Source: Tiliqua scincoides (taxonomy: Eukaryota; Chordata; Lepidosauria; Squamata; Scincidae). From it: a DNA stretch of 64,000 bases. The notes under the pieces were generated by a model, which saw nothing but the letters and a program-made list of their open reading frames with translations, made no database searches and had not been told where the DNA came from. The position numbers were made by a program, and so were the translations under genes. Of this stretch, positions 1 to 11,133 are shown piece after piece (the stretch's first letter is position 1; the number at the start of each line of letters is the position of its first letter). The stretch lies in contig NC_089822.1 of assembly GCF_035046505.1 (NCBI RefSeq), positions 108,517,307-108,581,306 of the forward strand, written 5' to 3'.

Positions 1-124
1 CACCTCAGCTGGTTTGGTTGGCAGGCTCAGGGCAGACAAAAGGAAACACTTATTGCTTCCTGATTACTGTGTGGAATGTGTTGCCTGTGGGTGAGGGTGG
101 TTCCTGTGTTAAAAGGGATTAGTC

Positions 125-448
125 CAGTGTTTCTCAACCAGTTGTACTGGCACCACCAGTGGTACTTGAGGTGGTGTCTGGTGGTACTCACTGGCCCCCT
201 GGACACCTGTTGCCCAGCAGCACGACCAGAAACAAGACACAACAAACAGTGGTAGGAGGTTCCAAAGCATGCTTTTCCACACTCAAAAAAGACCACCTGA
301 ACCTCTTACTGGCGTTTGTTGCACTGCATCTGGCCTCCCAACCCAGAAGTAACTGGTAATTATGTCATCGTCAGTTACTTCAGATGGTACTTCAAAAAGC
401 TGGACCATGTGAAATGGTACAGCGGAGGACTAACGTTGAGAAACACTG
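125..448. mobile_element. hAT-like MITE
   Basis: The ends CAGTGTTTCTCAACC and GTTGAGAAACACTG form the terminal inverted repeats typical of hAT non-autonomous elements. The flanking 8-mers (gattagtc / gacatctc) agree only partly, so no convincing target duplication remains. Confidence 0.6.
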
Positions 449-516
449 GACATCTCCAAACTTTCAAGAATTTCGTAACTTAGAGCAGCATTTCCCTCTT
501 AAGGACAAGTGAACTG

Positions 517-787
517 GGAGCCCAATCCTATGCATGTCTACTCAGCAGGGACATGTGAGTGGGGGGCAGGTGAGGCAGAGCTTCCCCACCAGAGTCCTTT
601 GAGAAGCTCTGTGCGTGGGTTGTGGGTGCTTGGGCGCCTCGCACAGTGGCGGCGCTTCTCAAAGCGCTCTGGTGAGGAGGCTCTGCCTCACCTGCGTCCC
701 CACCCACCGCTGGCGTATCCCTGCTACTCAGTTTTATTATAGTCAATGGGGCTTACTCCCAGGTAAGTGTGGATAGGACTGCAGCCT
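517..787. mobile_element. Palindromic MITE (family A) interrupted by a foldback
   Basis: The left half (agcccaatcctatgcatg and on) and the right half (agtcaatggggcttactccc through ggataggactgcagcc) are the two ends of the roughly 90-bp palindromic element repeated across this window. They are separated here by a second inverted repeat at 555-707. Confidence 0.6.
555..707. repeat. Foldback nested inside the palindromic MITE
   Basis: The left arm (gtgagtggggggcaggtgag and on) and right arm (ending gcctcacctgcgtccccac) are inverted copies of each other around a short centre: gaggcagagc, ccagag and gagaagc in the left arm each recur reverse-complemented in the right. It splits the enclosing element, so it probably inserted later. 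Confidence 0.6.
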
Positions 788-940
788 GGGAGCCTTGTGG
801 ATGACAAATCTTTGCACCCCCGCAGAGCAGAGGCGAGCTGCTGCACTGTCATCGCCCGATGGTGGCTGAGTGGCACTACCCTGGAAGTTCCCGGGCAGCC
901 CACCGCCGGGCACGAGGTCGCGGGGACAAGGACTGACAGC

Positions 941-1022
941 CCAATCCTCGCCGTACTTTCCTGGGAGTAAGCCCCACTGACTCCAGTGGGACTTGCTTCC
1001 GAGTAGACATGCCTAGGCTGGG
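941..1022. mobile_element. Palindromic MITE (family A), in TMED1 intron 1
   Basis: A full copy running from cagcccaatcct to ctaggctggggctc, with the core gggagtaagccccactg. A partial third copy follows at 1033-1078 (ctgcaacctcatccacac and on), ending about 15 bp from the exon 1 splice donor. Confidence 0.6.
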
Positions 1023-1560
1023 GCTCTCGGGCTGCAACCTCATCCACACTTCCCTGGGAGTGAGCCCCTAACAGGAGCGGTCCGCGACCCACCTGGTACT
1101 CCACCTCCATGGAGCCATTGCTCAGCGCGGCCTGGTAGAAGCACTCCCTCCGCCCGGCGGGCAGCAGGAAGGTGAACTCGGCGTCCTGCGGAGGGGGCGG
1201 CTGGGCCGCGCCGAGGAGCCCCCAGGGCGCCCCCAGGCACAGCCACAGCACCAGCGGCAGCCCAGAGGCCGCCGCCATCATCGGGGTCCGGCGGAAGGAG
1301 CAGGCGAGGGCGGCTGCGAAGGGAAGTCACGCCCCGCAGCCGCGCTCTCCTGCACGGGGAAAGGGCGCCTGCCTGCCTGCCTGCCTGCGGGGCGGGCGAG
1401 GCGAGGCAGAGCCCGAGCCCAGCCGAGCCCGAAGCTCTGCTGCTGGGGGGAGCGGGGAGAGGCCCCCTCCTGGCTGTGGCCTCCCTCAAGCCGCTGCCCC
1501 TGGCCGGCCGCAGCAGGAGGCAGCCCCAGGGGGCGCTTCAGGGCTGGGGGGCATGGCGCT
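1000..1560. promoter_or_regulatory. CpG-rich promoter region of TMED1
   Basis: The stretch around and upstream (minus strand) of the TMED1 start codon is strongly GC- and CpG-rich, with many GGCGGGCG-type runs, unlike the AT-rich surroundings. It contains the start codons at 1281 and 1278. No TATA box was seen. Boundaries are by eye. Confidence 0.6.
1093..1281 (-). CDS. TMED1: TMED1 exon 1 (partial gene, p24 family cargo receptor)
   Basis: First coding exon of a p24/TMED protein; these are type I membrane proteins that cycle between ER and Golgi in COPII/COPI vesicles and sort cargo through a GOLD domain. The 63 residues begin [17 protein letters not shown], a signal peptide, then a Pro-rich linker and the GOLD start [18 protein letters not shown], with the first GOLD cysteine at residue 47 and an NGS sequon at 55. 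It aligns with remembered human TMED1 ([16 protein letters not shown]). It ends in phase 0 with CAG|GTGGGT on the minus strand. The next exon (VIGGAGLDVDF in human) is not in the remaining 1092 bases, so the gene continues off the left edge. The exon sits in a CpG-rich block. Confidence 0.93.
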
Positions 1561-1628
1561 AAAGCCCTGCTATGCCCCCCCCATGGGGTGCTCCCTCGTG
1601 CCAGCTTCCCACGTCCAGGGGGGCACTC

Positions 1629-2500
1629 CTGTTCTCCATAAGAAGAGCCCCGCTGGGTCAGGCCAAAGGCCCACGTGGTCTAGCTTCCCGCATCTCACAG
1701 TGGCCCACCAGATGCACATCTGGCACACACAAGACAACTGCACCCTGGTGCCCTCCTTGCATCTGGCCTTCTGAGGTTGCCTACTTGGAAAGGAGGTTGC
1801 ACGTACTACTCATCACAACCTGCCAGCCTTCTCAGTCACATGTCCCCCATACATGCCTTGGGAACACAATAAGAGAAGAAGAACCCTGCTGGATCAGGCC
1901 ATAGGCCCATCTAGGCCAGCTTCCTGTATCTCACAGTGGCCCACCAGATGCCTCAGGGAGCACTCAAGACAACAAGAAACCTGCTTCCCTGTGCCACCCC
2001 CTTGCGTCTGGCATTCTGAGGTAGCCAACTTCTAAAGGAGGTTGCACATACTACTTATCACAACCTGCCAACCTCATCACAGTCTTATGCCCCCCCATGG
2101 GAACACAATGCCTTACGAACACAATAACACAAGAAGAGCCCTGCTGAATCAGGATAAGGCTCATCTGTATCTCACAGTGGCCCACCAGATGCCTCAGGGA
2201 GCACTCAAGGCAACAAGAGACCTGCATCCTGTGCCACAACCCTGCACCTGGCATTCTGAGGTAGACTACCTCTAAAACGAGGTTGCAAATACCCATCACG
2301 GCTTGTAACTTGTGACGGACTTTTCCTCCAGAAATTTGTCCAATCCCATTTTAAAGGCCAGACACCATCACCACATCCTGTGGCAAGGAATTCCACAGAC
2401 GAATAACTTGCTAGGTAAAGAAATATTTTCTTTTCTATCTAACTCTCCCAATGCTCAATTTAAGTGGCCCTCCTACCATGTCCATTGGGCCCTTGGTTTG
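1629..2500 (+). repeat. Three head-to-tail copies of a CR1/L2-like interspersed repeat segment
   Basis: The unit ctgctggatcaggcc ... tctcacagtggcccaccag ... aggaggttgcacatac occurs at about 1630-1850, 1873-2100 and 2127-2500, joined by ggaacacaataa-type sequence. The third copy continues into cctccagaaatttgtccaat and caccatcaccacatcctgtg. I know this as a common dispersed reptile repeat but cannot fix its family. Tandem order suggests local duplication or repeated insertion. Confidence 0.55.
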
Positions 2501-3149
2501 TAAACAGTGCTGGAGAAGAAGAAGAGAATGGGCCTCCTCTTTTCCCACCCACTGTCTCCTGAATGGCTTAAACAGGGAAGCAGGGGGCCAGCACTGAAGC
2601 ATCCTCTTTCCTTTCCTGGCACCTTGTAACCAGCATTCCCCACAATAATTCCCACTGCTGCATGGCAGCGGGACAGCCGTCATCAACAACTTCCAGGTAG
2701 CTGAGCTCTTTAGGGAGAACAGTGCACGTAATCATTGTAACTGAGAGCGTGCTCCAAATTTATTCAATTTTTATCCATCTTTCCTCCCAGCTAGGCTCCG
2801 AAACAGTTTTTAAAAGTGTATAAAATAGACATAAACATGTGTTGGAGGGGCCAGGTGGGCAAACACAACATAGAACAGTTCTGCTGGATGATTCTTCCCA
2901 GATGCAAAGGTGGCAGAGACGAAAGTTTGTTTTCCTGCCATTATTTTCGCAGAGTAAGCTTTAAAATGAGCTCTAGTTCATGTTCAGTCAGTCTCAGCAC
3001 AATTCTTCCTCCACCATTGCTCAAAACATATATCTGTCTTTTCATCATTCACAGTTCCTCTGTAAACTTAGGATCCACTCTGAACCTGTGACGGCAATCT
3101 CATCCTTTGTCCTGGTCATTTCTCTATTTGAGAGATCAATTGGGGCCCT

Positions 3150-3334
3150 AAATGGGCACAATCCTAACCTATTTTCCAGCACTGACATAGCTGTGCCAAT
3201 GTGGCATGCATTGCATCCTGCACTGGGGAGGCAGTCAAGGGGGCCTCCTCAAGGTAAGGGCATGTTTGTTACCTTACCTTGGGGCTGCATTGTGGCTAGG
3301 TCAGTGCTGGAAAGTTGGTTAGGATTGCGCCCTT
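3150..3334. mobile_element. Palindromic MITE (family B)
   Basis: Ends gggcacaatcctaacc and ggttaggattgcgccc are inverted copies. The inner arms (ttccagcactgac / gtcagtgctggaaag) continue the inverted repeat. Related copies lie at 12172-12338 and 16097-16279. Confidence 0.65.
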
Positions 3335-3429
3335 AGTCAGAGGGAAGACGGGGCAGGACCAGCAGGATCCAGAACCCAACATCAGACCTTGGCCCAACAC
3401 AGGGCTACTTTACTCTGCCTCATTTAGCT

Positions 3430-3610
3430 GGCGCAGACATGAGTAGCCCCATTGGAGGGCTGCCTCTCTTACCTGGGGGAAGGGGGAAAGGGCTCCTTTC
3501 CCCGAGGAGCCACCAGCAGCTGCCTGGCGGCCACTGGATACAACAGCAGCCATTTTGGTGCCGCTGCTCCACTGGGTGCCGGGCAGCTGAGGATTGGTCT
3601 GTTACTCTTC
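3430..3610. repeat. Dispersed repeat (family D), copy 1
   Basis: Shares gagtagccccattg, gaggagccaccagcagctgc, cagccatttt and gccgggcagctgaggattgg with 4800-4952. The terminal aggattgg resembles the CAATCCT end of the palindromic MITEs in this window. Confidence 0.45.
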
Positions 3611-4264
3611 TCTGCATCCAGATCACCTGTCCAGCAGAAAACAATAGCTCTGACTTGTACCGCTTTGTGTTAGCTCAATAGATGCATCAGGTCCCGATGG
3701 ACAGAGAAGATCAAACTGCTGGAAATGTCTTGTAATTCTACAGATGTAGAATTTTCTACTTTCATGTGTACAGTTCTATGTCCAGAGACAAAGCTTTAAG
3801 GAGAAGGGGAAAAAAAACATAGGGCAAATCATCTGGAATCTTTGTCCTTTAGCAGATGACATTAATAGTTATTTACTGTACAGTATATATATCTGGAACA
3901 ATAAACCCATGCATAAATACCTCTGTTTTCACTTTTAATATTTGTTTATATAGAACCATAAATGTGCCTAATGCTTTAGAGAGGAAAAAAGGATAGACTC
4001 TCCCTGAACTACTATTAGCCATCCAAAGTCTCCTGCTCTCCTACTTGTTCTCTGTATGGTCAGAATAAGTTCATGGTGCCTCCTGTGTCCCTTCCTTCAG
4101 CTAAAACTCCATGAAGACTTGATTTGTTTGTCTACTTGCTTGTTGATACAATACCTGTTATTACTAGGTATTACTAGGCTTTTAAGAAAGAGATGCCCTG
4201 TCTGTCCACTCACAAACAGGAAAAGCGCATGAGAAAAGCATACAAGAAGGCTAAGGACACTAGT

Positions 4265-4770
4265 TCAGATCTCTTTATTTCCTCTGCAGCCTCGAGGCCC
4301 AATCCTGAGCCTTGCCACTCTGCACTGTCGCAAACATTCCATAAGACACGTTTGCAAGTCTTACCACAGGCCCCGCACTGGAGCTACCCCAGCGCAAGTT
4401 CGTGCTGGGCCCACAGTCCGCCCAGACCTCTGAGCAGTGGAGAGATGAGTGAGGGCATGGGAAGGGGTGGGGAGGAGGTGTTCCAGAATGGGGGGAGGGC
4501 AGGGAGGAGGCGTAGGGGGGAGGTAGTGGGGAGAGAGGGGGCGGGACTGGTGGAGGTCTGTTCCACTGAAGGTTCCACTGGTGGAGGTCCGTTTCACTGA
4601 ATCCAGAGCCCTGTGTCAGGCCATGTGTCAGATGGGGTACCGCTGGGGTAGCTCCAGTGCGGGGCCTGTGGTAAGACTTGCAAACGTGTCTTATGGAATG
4701 TTTGCGACAGTGCAGAGTGACAAGGCTCAGGATTGCGCCCTGAGGCTGCAGAGGAAATAAAGAGATCTGA
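4265..4770. repeat. Long near-perfect inverted repeat (129-bp arms) upstream of HIDE1
   Basis: Arms at 4265-4393 and 4642-4770 are reverse complements with four mismatches and no gaps by my alignment (about 97%). The outermost 29 bp (tcagatctctttatttcctc and on) are inverted too, beyond the CAATCCT-type terminus. The 248-bp centre is purine-rich (gggaggagg-like runs). The whole lies about 460 bp upstream of the HIDE1 start codon. Confidence 0.85.
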
Positions 4771-4799
4771 CACAAGAGATGTGTCACGCCTCCTTGATT

Positions 4800-4952
4800 C
4801 TGCACCAACTAAAGAGCCACCACAGAATCAAGTAGCCCCATTGTGAGCCCCGGAGGAGCCACCAGCAGCTGCCCGGTGTGTTTAGGATGCCGTGGCAGCC
4901 ATTTTCCATGCTGTGGCAACCCCATGCGCCGGGCAGCTCAGGATTGGGCTGC
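4800..4952. repeat. Dispersed repeat (family D), copy 2
   Basis: Shares several blocks with 3430-3610, including ggaggagccaccagcagctgc and gccgggcagctcaggattgg. It lies immediately after the long inverted repeat. Confidence 0.45.
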
Positions 4953-5050
4953 CAGTCTGATAGCACTTAAGGTAGTTGCTACAGTCATACAAAACCATTG
5001 AGAATTCTGCTTTATTTGCAAGAACAATATGATTGTTCTTCCTTTGCAAA

Positions 5051-5230
5051 ACAGGAAGTGGCAAGTTCTTGCCATGTGGGACATGACAAACAGAAATTTC
5101 CTTCTTAGATGGTGAAACTACATTGCGCAAACACCTTCTCCTTTTTCTTGTACATGCTGCAAATAATTATCATGAGCAGTCAACTTTTTCCATGCCTGTC
5201 TATAAAAGTTTCAAGATGTTCCACAGTAAC
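5051..5230 (+). promoter_or_regulatory. HIDE1: Candidate HIDE1 promoter
   Basis: Immediately upstream of the first coding exon are an ETS/PU.1-like ACAGGAAGTG (5051-5060) and a TATAAAAG (5201-5208). The TATA lies only 30 bp before the start codon, so a TATA-directed start would leave almost no leader. The region is not CpG-rich. Motif matches alone are weak evidence. Confidence 0.3.
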
Positions 5231-5261
5231 ATGGATCTGAAAATTCTCTTTCTTCTAGCTG
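5231..5261 (+). CDS. HIDE1: HIDE1 coding exon 1
   Basis: Encodes MDLKILFLLA plus the first base of the next codon, the front of the signal peptide. Donor G|GTATGT. Confidence 0.85.
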
Positions 5262-6706
5262 GTATGTCTCCCCTTCTCTTTTACCATGTATTACATGCAA
5301 GAATCTTCTGGATGCAAAAGAAAGAGATTACATTGGTGGGAAATTTGTGTCCTGTCTTAATAGATTAGGTTAGTGAGCAATATGACCAAGGAATTTAGAA
5401 GTCAAGCAATCCAGGACTTAAGCAGGGGCTTTTGTATAACATATTTTGTATAATTGTATATTGTATATATGGTATGAAACTTTGTTAGGTATTGTCCAGG
5501 CTACACTGATTGAGATATTAACCTTTGCAGCCTGCAGACTAAACAAGAGTCTTGAATTAACTAGATCAGAGGGTGGGATTCCAAGAAGATGGTGGCTTAA
5601 AGCTGGGAAAACAATCTTTGGAGATCAACTTCTTGAACTACTGATTGGTGTTTTTCTTAATTAGGTTGAATGAGAATCACAGGAGGGAGTAATAATGCTG
5701 GTGTAAATAAGGTCTTCTTATCTGAGGTTGCCCACAAAACAAACTAGAATAGTGTTTTCAGGAAACAATGTCAGCTGATCCTGTGCTACTTGCAAGGGCT
5801 GACACCGGCATAATGTCAAAATTCTATACTTTTTCAACAGCCAACCAGAAAACACAAGAACAGTTTTAGAAAAAGAGAGAGAGACACTATAATAACCTGC
5901 AAGCAGTACTTTTACCAGAGACATGGACACATGGAATCCGTAGGTTCACAGGGCCTCTGAGAGAAGGGTTAGAAGTCCTACTGTGGAACTAGTGATCTTA
6001 ATATTCACTGCATAAAAGATATTTCCAGTGGTGTCTGTATGATGGGAACAAACATTTTGCAAGGAAAGACTGAAGCCAAATGAAAAAAGAACAGAAAAGA
6101 TAGTGGTGGTGAGTCACAGGAGGTAGTACTGACTATGGGTTGCCTGGTAGATCAACAGCAACAAAACAAGGTGCTGGAAAGCAAGAGACATGAGCTTGAT
6201 TCCCACTCCAGGGGGTGCTGAGATGAATATTATGAAGAAAAGGGTGTCTTGAGGGTGAGAATAAGTTTGAATGAAAGTGGGATTATTGAGTCAGTGAGCT
6301 GCACCCTTAACACACAGCAGATAGTAGAATAACTCATGAAGGAGCCCTCACAGGAACCAAGCCATGACATGTCCCCTTCTTACCCTCAACAATTCTGTAC
6401 AGACCCAGCTGTAGGACTGAAGGAGCTCTGTGGAGAGCTATAGTTCAGTGAACTATCAGTTTAGCATACAACCCCTGCTGATTCAGTAAGAGGCACTTTT
6501 TCAGTGGGTGCTCCTTTTTTTTTAGCAGGGAGAGAGTATCTGGCCCACCTCACTCCAGCAGTGTCTGTTCTAGTGGCTGTCTGCTGGTAATCTTTTGTAT
6601 CTTTTTAGATTGTGAGCCCTTTTGGGACAGGAAACCATTCAGTTATTTGATTTTTCTCTGTAAACTGCTTTGTGAACTTTTAGTTGAAAAGCGGTATATA
6701 AATACT

Positions 6707-6772
<66 letters not shown>

Positions 6773-9700
6773 TTAATCCCAGCTATGGTGTCCCAGGAGA
6801 AAGGGCTGGTGTGGAAAATTGCAACTCCACAGAGTAACCGCTGCTGGTCACAGTTGCTGATGCTGTGGGCCATTGAAGAGCCTTTCTTATGAGTATATTG
6901 AATGGCTGGCTGCCTGACTGCCTATGGAGAGACAAAGAAGCACGAGGATAGTGATAAATAATGGGTAGTAGTAATTGCATTGGTCAGTTCTTGTGACTAG
7001 ATGCTCATTCTGTGTGTGTTGGTGTTGACTGTTTTGGTGCCAATACCTAGATGCTTTTCCATTCTGTATGCCTCTACTCCACTCCCCGTGTTCCCACTGA
7101 TAGTCCCTCTCATATGTCTACTTTTCTTCTTGGGGAAAATAATGTAGTTATTGAAATGATACCCATTCATTTCAGGGAGCTGCACTGGAACTCTGCCTTT
7201 GGTTAGTTTGTAACCTGGGAAAAATGGGTTATGAGTGTTTGACATACAGTAGCCGTTGCTGAAATGGAGTGCTTAGTGCTCACCAACAAGCAGCGTTGTG
7301 GTAAATTTGAAGTGCAGAAGCTTTTCATGACACTCCCTTCATAGCCACACTCCACTAAAACTGTGCAACAACAGCAGCAAAATCAACTTTAAAATAATTC
7401 ATTGGAGTGTTTTCTTCTCCTAGGATCAACAGCGCACTAGCGCCAGTGGGGGGAGTGCACACACTGTGGCAAACATACCATAAACATGCCGGGGGGGGGG
7501 GTGTTGGCAGTGTCAAACCACCGCCATGCAGAAAATGCACAGAGTGGTTCATAATCCAAAAAACCCAAAGAAGAACAGCGTCTATTGGATAATAATTAAT
7601 AAAAGTATTAATATTTGGAACCAAAGTCCGAAAAGCAGAGGCACAAAGCAAGCTGCAACCAGATGTGATGGTGTAATACAGGAGTTTTGCAAACCTATTG
7701 GAAGCAACAGGAAGACATAGCACATAAGAGGCAAAACGCTCAATTCAAAATTGGAGCATCCCAATTCATAGCTGGGAGTTGACACTTGTAATACAAATGA
7801 AGTGCAAATTTCACCACATGGGAAAGAAGAAAGTGAAATGCAGGAGGATCCAGGAGTTACAGAAATTAAGAAGTAGCATATGGACCAACAGAGGCTCAAT
7901 GTCATGCCCATAATGATGGAATTGAACAGACTAGTATGCTCGTCCAATGACATGATAGATTTGATATTGCCTTATCAAGCTTATCTGCTTCCAAAACGTG
8001 AATAGGACAGAACATCTGAATAGAGATCTGCCTCTATATTTTGTTGTAAAAAGTAATCCTGCCAACAGCTGGCCAAGAATCCCCCTGGTTCTTAGAATAA
8101 ACAGCTGACTGGCCACAAAGCTGACTATTTGATGAGAACATCAGGTTTCTCTGAATATTTGCCCTCAGTATTAAATATAATTAAGAACTGTTTGTGTTTT
8201 GAGGGGGATATTTGAGATGGGCTGGTGCTGCTCTGCCTGGGATTGGTTCCCTTTCTATGCTGATGCCTGTTTTTATAGCTGCTACAGCTGTCTTTTAAAC
8301 AGTTTTCATTGGTTTCTGAGTGTATTAATGTCTACTTGGTTTCAGTCATTGCATCTATAATTATTGTAAGCCCTTTTAAATTTTCTGAGAGAAAAGTAGA
8401 AATTTGTAATAATAAAACTAACCAGAACTAGAGTTGGTTCAAGAAAAGGAGTTTCCATATCTCAGTCAGTAGGGATTTGCTGGGATTGGGGATTTGCCCC
8501 AATAGATACTTTCCTGTAAACAGTTTTGATAGGACAACTCAGTGGCTCTCATAAAAATCCATTTCTGCCCTCCTTACCCCTTGCACTGTGCTATTTCAGG
8601 CTCTTTGGTGGTTTCCAGCTTATTTCCTGCTCCACTTGTTCACCAGGACATCCATGTAGAAGGGAACGCAATCAAGATAATATGCATGGCGCCTAGGAAC
8701 TATGTAGACACCTGGTTTGATTTGCTCAAGGAAGGCCAAGATCAAGTAGTGCAGAGCCTGGCTGCTGCAGAGACCCAGCATCAGGTTACCTTCCTTCTGG
8801 AGCGTACCAGCACCAGGGATGGAGATCAGTATAGATGTCGCTATCGCCTGTACAATGGAAGCCAATTGCAGATGTCTGAACTCAGTCACATCTTGCTGAT
8901 TGTAATGGAAGGTATGTGCCTTTCAAGTTGGATTTACTTGTTTTGGGGGAATGGGTAGGGGTTGCCCTTACAACTCTTGTCATCATATGCAGGCTGCAGT
9001 GACATGCGGTGAACGGCTAGGGAGGCACTTGCTGTAGCTCTGCAAGGGATTGTGGGGGCCACTCAGAATCTGCGGCATGTCACAATCACAGGGGAGGCTG
9101 GCGCTTTTTTCACTGTATATGACAGGCGACGCTCTGCTTCCCCAACCTCCGCTGACTGCATGTCCCTGGCAGGTTGGGGATGGCAAATGTATGTGTTTGC
9201 TTCCATCAACAACAATCATAACCGACTGGTCATTTAGCCCCTGTTGCAACTTTATCTGGCACCTGGTAGCCCACTGTGTTCATTACATTTGGCAACAGTT
9301 TCACATATAGGAAAGGTTGCACTGTGTTTATAAAGCTTGACCTTTCACGAGGAGCCACAATGAGAAGCAAAATACATTTCTGGCTTCTGGACCCCAGTCT
9401 GAAGAATACACTGCCTCTAATGTATATATGGAAGTTGGTCATCCCTGCCTGAAGATACATATGTTTTATTTTATTTAGAAAACTTACCTGTGACCACATA
9501 AGATCTGACATTCCAGCTAGATGGGCAAGACAAATGGCAGATACTGTCTGGAATATTCCCCATTTGCTCATATTCCATAGGTTATGAGCTTCAGCCAGGC
9601 TTCTGCCAACAGATAACATTCCCTAACAGACTTCCCAGAGCTGCTTTAGCCTTAGTGTTTCCATTTTGATGACTCACCAGACTCTTGTAAGCCATTGTTT

Positions 9701-11078
9701 AGTTCTGGAATTGACTCTATTTCAAGTGTCCAGCATGAACCATTTTAGTTGCTACTGACACCTGCTAGTATCTTTGTCCTCATCAATTTGACAGTTGAAC
9801 AAGAGCAATGGTATCCAATCTTATCAGCAAAAGATCAACTGCCAAACCCGACAAGGGTCAAGATTTTGTTGTGGGTTGTTACACAGTGTGGGCCTTGAAT
9901 GTCTGCCATACACCCAGCTGCTGAAGCAGACACTGCTTGTCAAAACATCACTTTCTTATGTCTTCTGGTTTCATGCATCATACCCATAGAGTTTTATTAA
10001 GAAGACTACTACAGGTGCTTCTTGATAGTCTAAGGTGACAGACAAACTGATAGACAAAAACTTTGGCCAGGGTTGCGGTAGTCAGCAGCAATAGTATCAT
10101 TTCACCTTCCCACCTTTTTATTTCCTATGTATAACTTGTCTCAACTTCCTTGTAGGTGCAAAAGTAGTTTTGCATGTTCTGGGAAACTACACATCTCTTG
10201 TACTGCTATGCCATTCCATGTTTTCGCACAAAGTTCCATACCCCAGTCCGTTCCATCGTACCACCTGACTCTTGGTTATGTTCCAAACGTCTATGGACGA
10301 GGCATCTCTGTCCTCCTCACTGTGTTCACTACATAATATTGACAGAACAGGCACCCAGGCTTCCCTTTTCCTCTTCCTGAGGGAAGTCAGGAAGAACTTC
10401 TTTCAAACATAACCCGTCCCTTTCCCACCCCATAGCAGTGGGGAACTCTGAGCTATGAATGAATTCTACAATCAGTTTTATTGGGGGAGGGAGGTGGGCA
10501 GGCTGGAAGTTTCTATTCTGTTTTTGGAGATCAGGTGGATTCTTGCAAGGTTTGGATACTTCCTTTGAGCAAACCCAATTTTTATTTTAAATTTGCAAAA
10601 CTCTTCTCAACAAGAAAAAAAAGTCTCTTTTTGTGTTTCAGCATCCGACTCGACTACCTCCCCTCCAATAGATTCTCCAGGATCTGACTCAAAAGGTGAG
10701 CATAGGCCCAAATACAAAGGCAGCAAGTGCCTGGGAAGAAGACTGAGAGATGCTGTGGAAATGACCCAGAAAAAAAAACCAAGAAATGTTAGATGGGAGG
10801 TCTTAACACAGAACTTTATATATAAAGTCTTGCCTGAGAGCAGGAAAGAGGAGGGGGAAGATAACCCTCTTGCTTCTTCCTTGGTCGTGAAGAAAAAGAT
10901 AGATGTGTGCTCTCTTATATTTTGCTCTTGCTATTAATGTAACTGACCTCCTGTCTGCGTTTTCAGGTTCAACCTGGGTTCTTCCTACTGCCTTGAGTGT
11001 AACTGGAGTGCTGCTCCTCGTTGTGATCGTGGTGGTGCTTGTGATAGTCATTCAACGCTGTACGTGGAATGTAAAACC

Positions 11079-11133
<55 letters not shown>

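Larger units (their letters stand above)
1..1092 (-). other. TMED1: TMED1 intron 1 (3' part cut by window edge)
   Basis: Non-coding on both strands. It holds a hAT-like MITE (125-448), a palindromic MITE split by another foldback (517-787), and one full plus one partial copy of the same palindromic family (941-1022, 1033-1078) abutting the exon. No TMED1 exon 2 was seen. Confidence 0.7.
1282..5230. other. Spacer between divergent TMED1 and HIDE1
   Basis: No coding exon was recognised. The left 280 bp belong to the TMED1 CpG block. The rest holds tandem LINE-like repeats (1629-2500), palindromic MITEs (3150-3334), paired related fragments (3430-3610 and 4800-4952) and a long inverted repeat (4265-4770). 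The stretches 2500-3150 and 3620-4260 show nothing I can name. Confidence 0.6.

Noticed and set aside
1172-1774. 200-codon plus-strand open frame over TMED1 exon 1
   Set aside because: Antisense to TMED1 in GC-rich DNA, running into repeats. No protein family recognised.
5201-5208. TATA box driving HIDE1
   Set aside because: Only 30 bp before the chosen start codon, so a TATA-set start would leave no leader. Kept only as part of a low-confidence promoter region.
6647-6892. Open frames with poly-Asn or poly-Leu
   Set aside because: They are translations of the (TAA)n tail of a retroelement, not genes. The same holds for the poly-Ile frame at 10903-11163.
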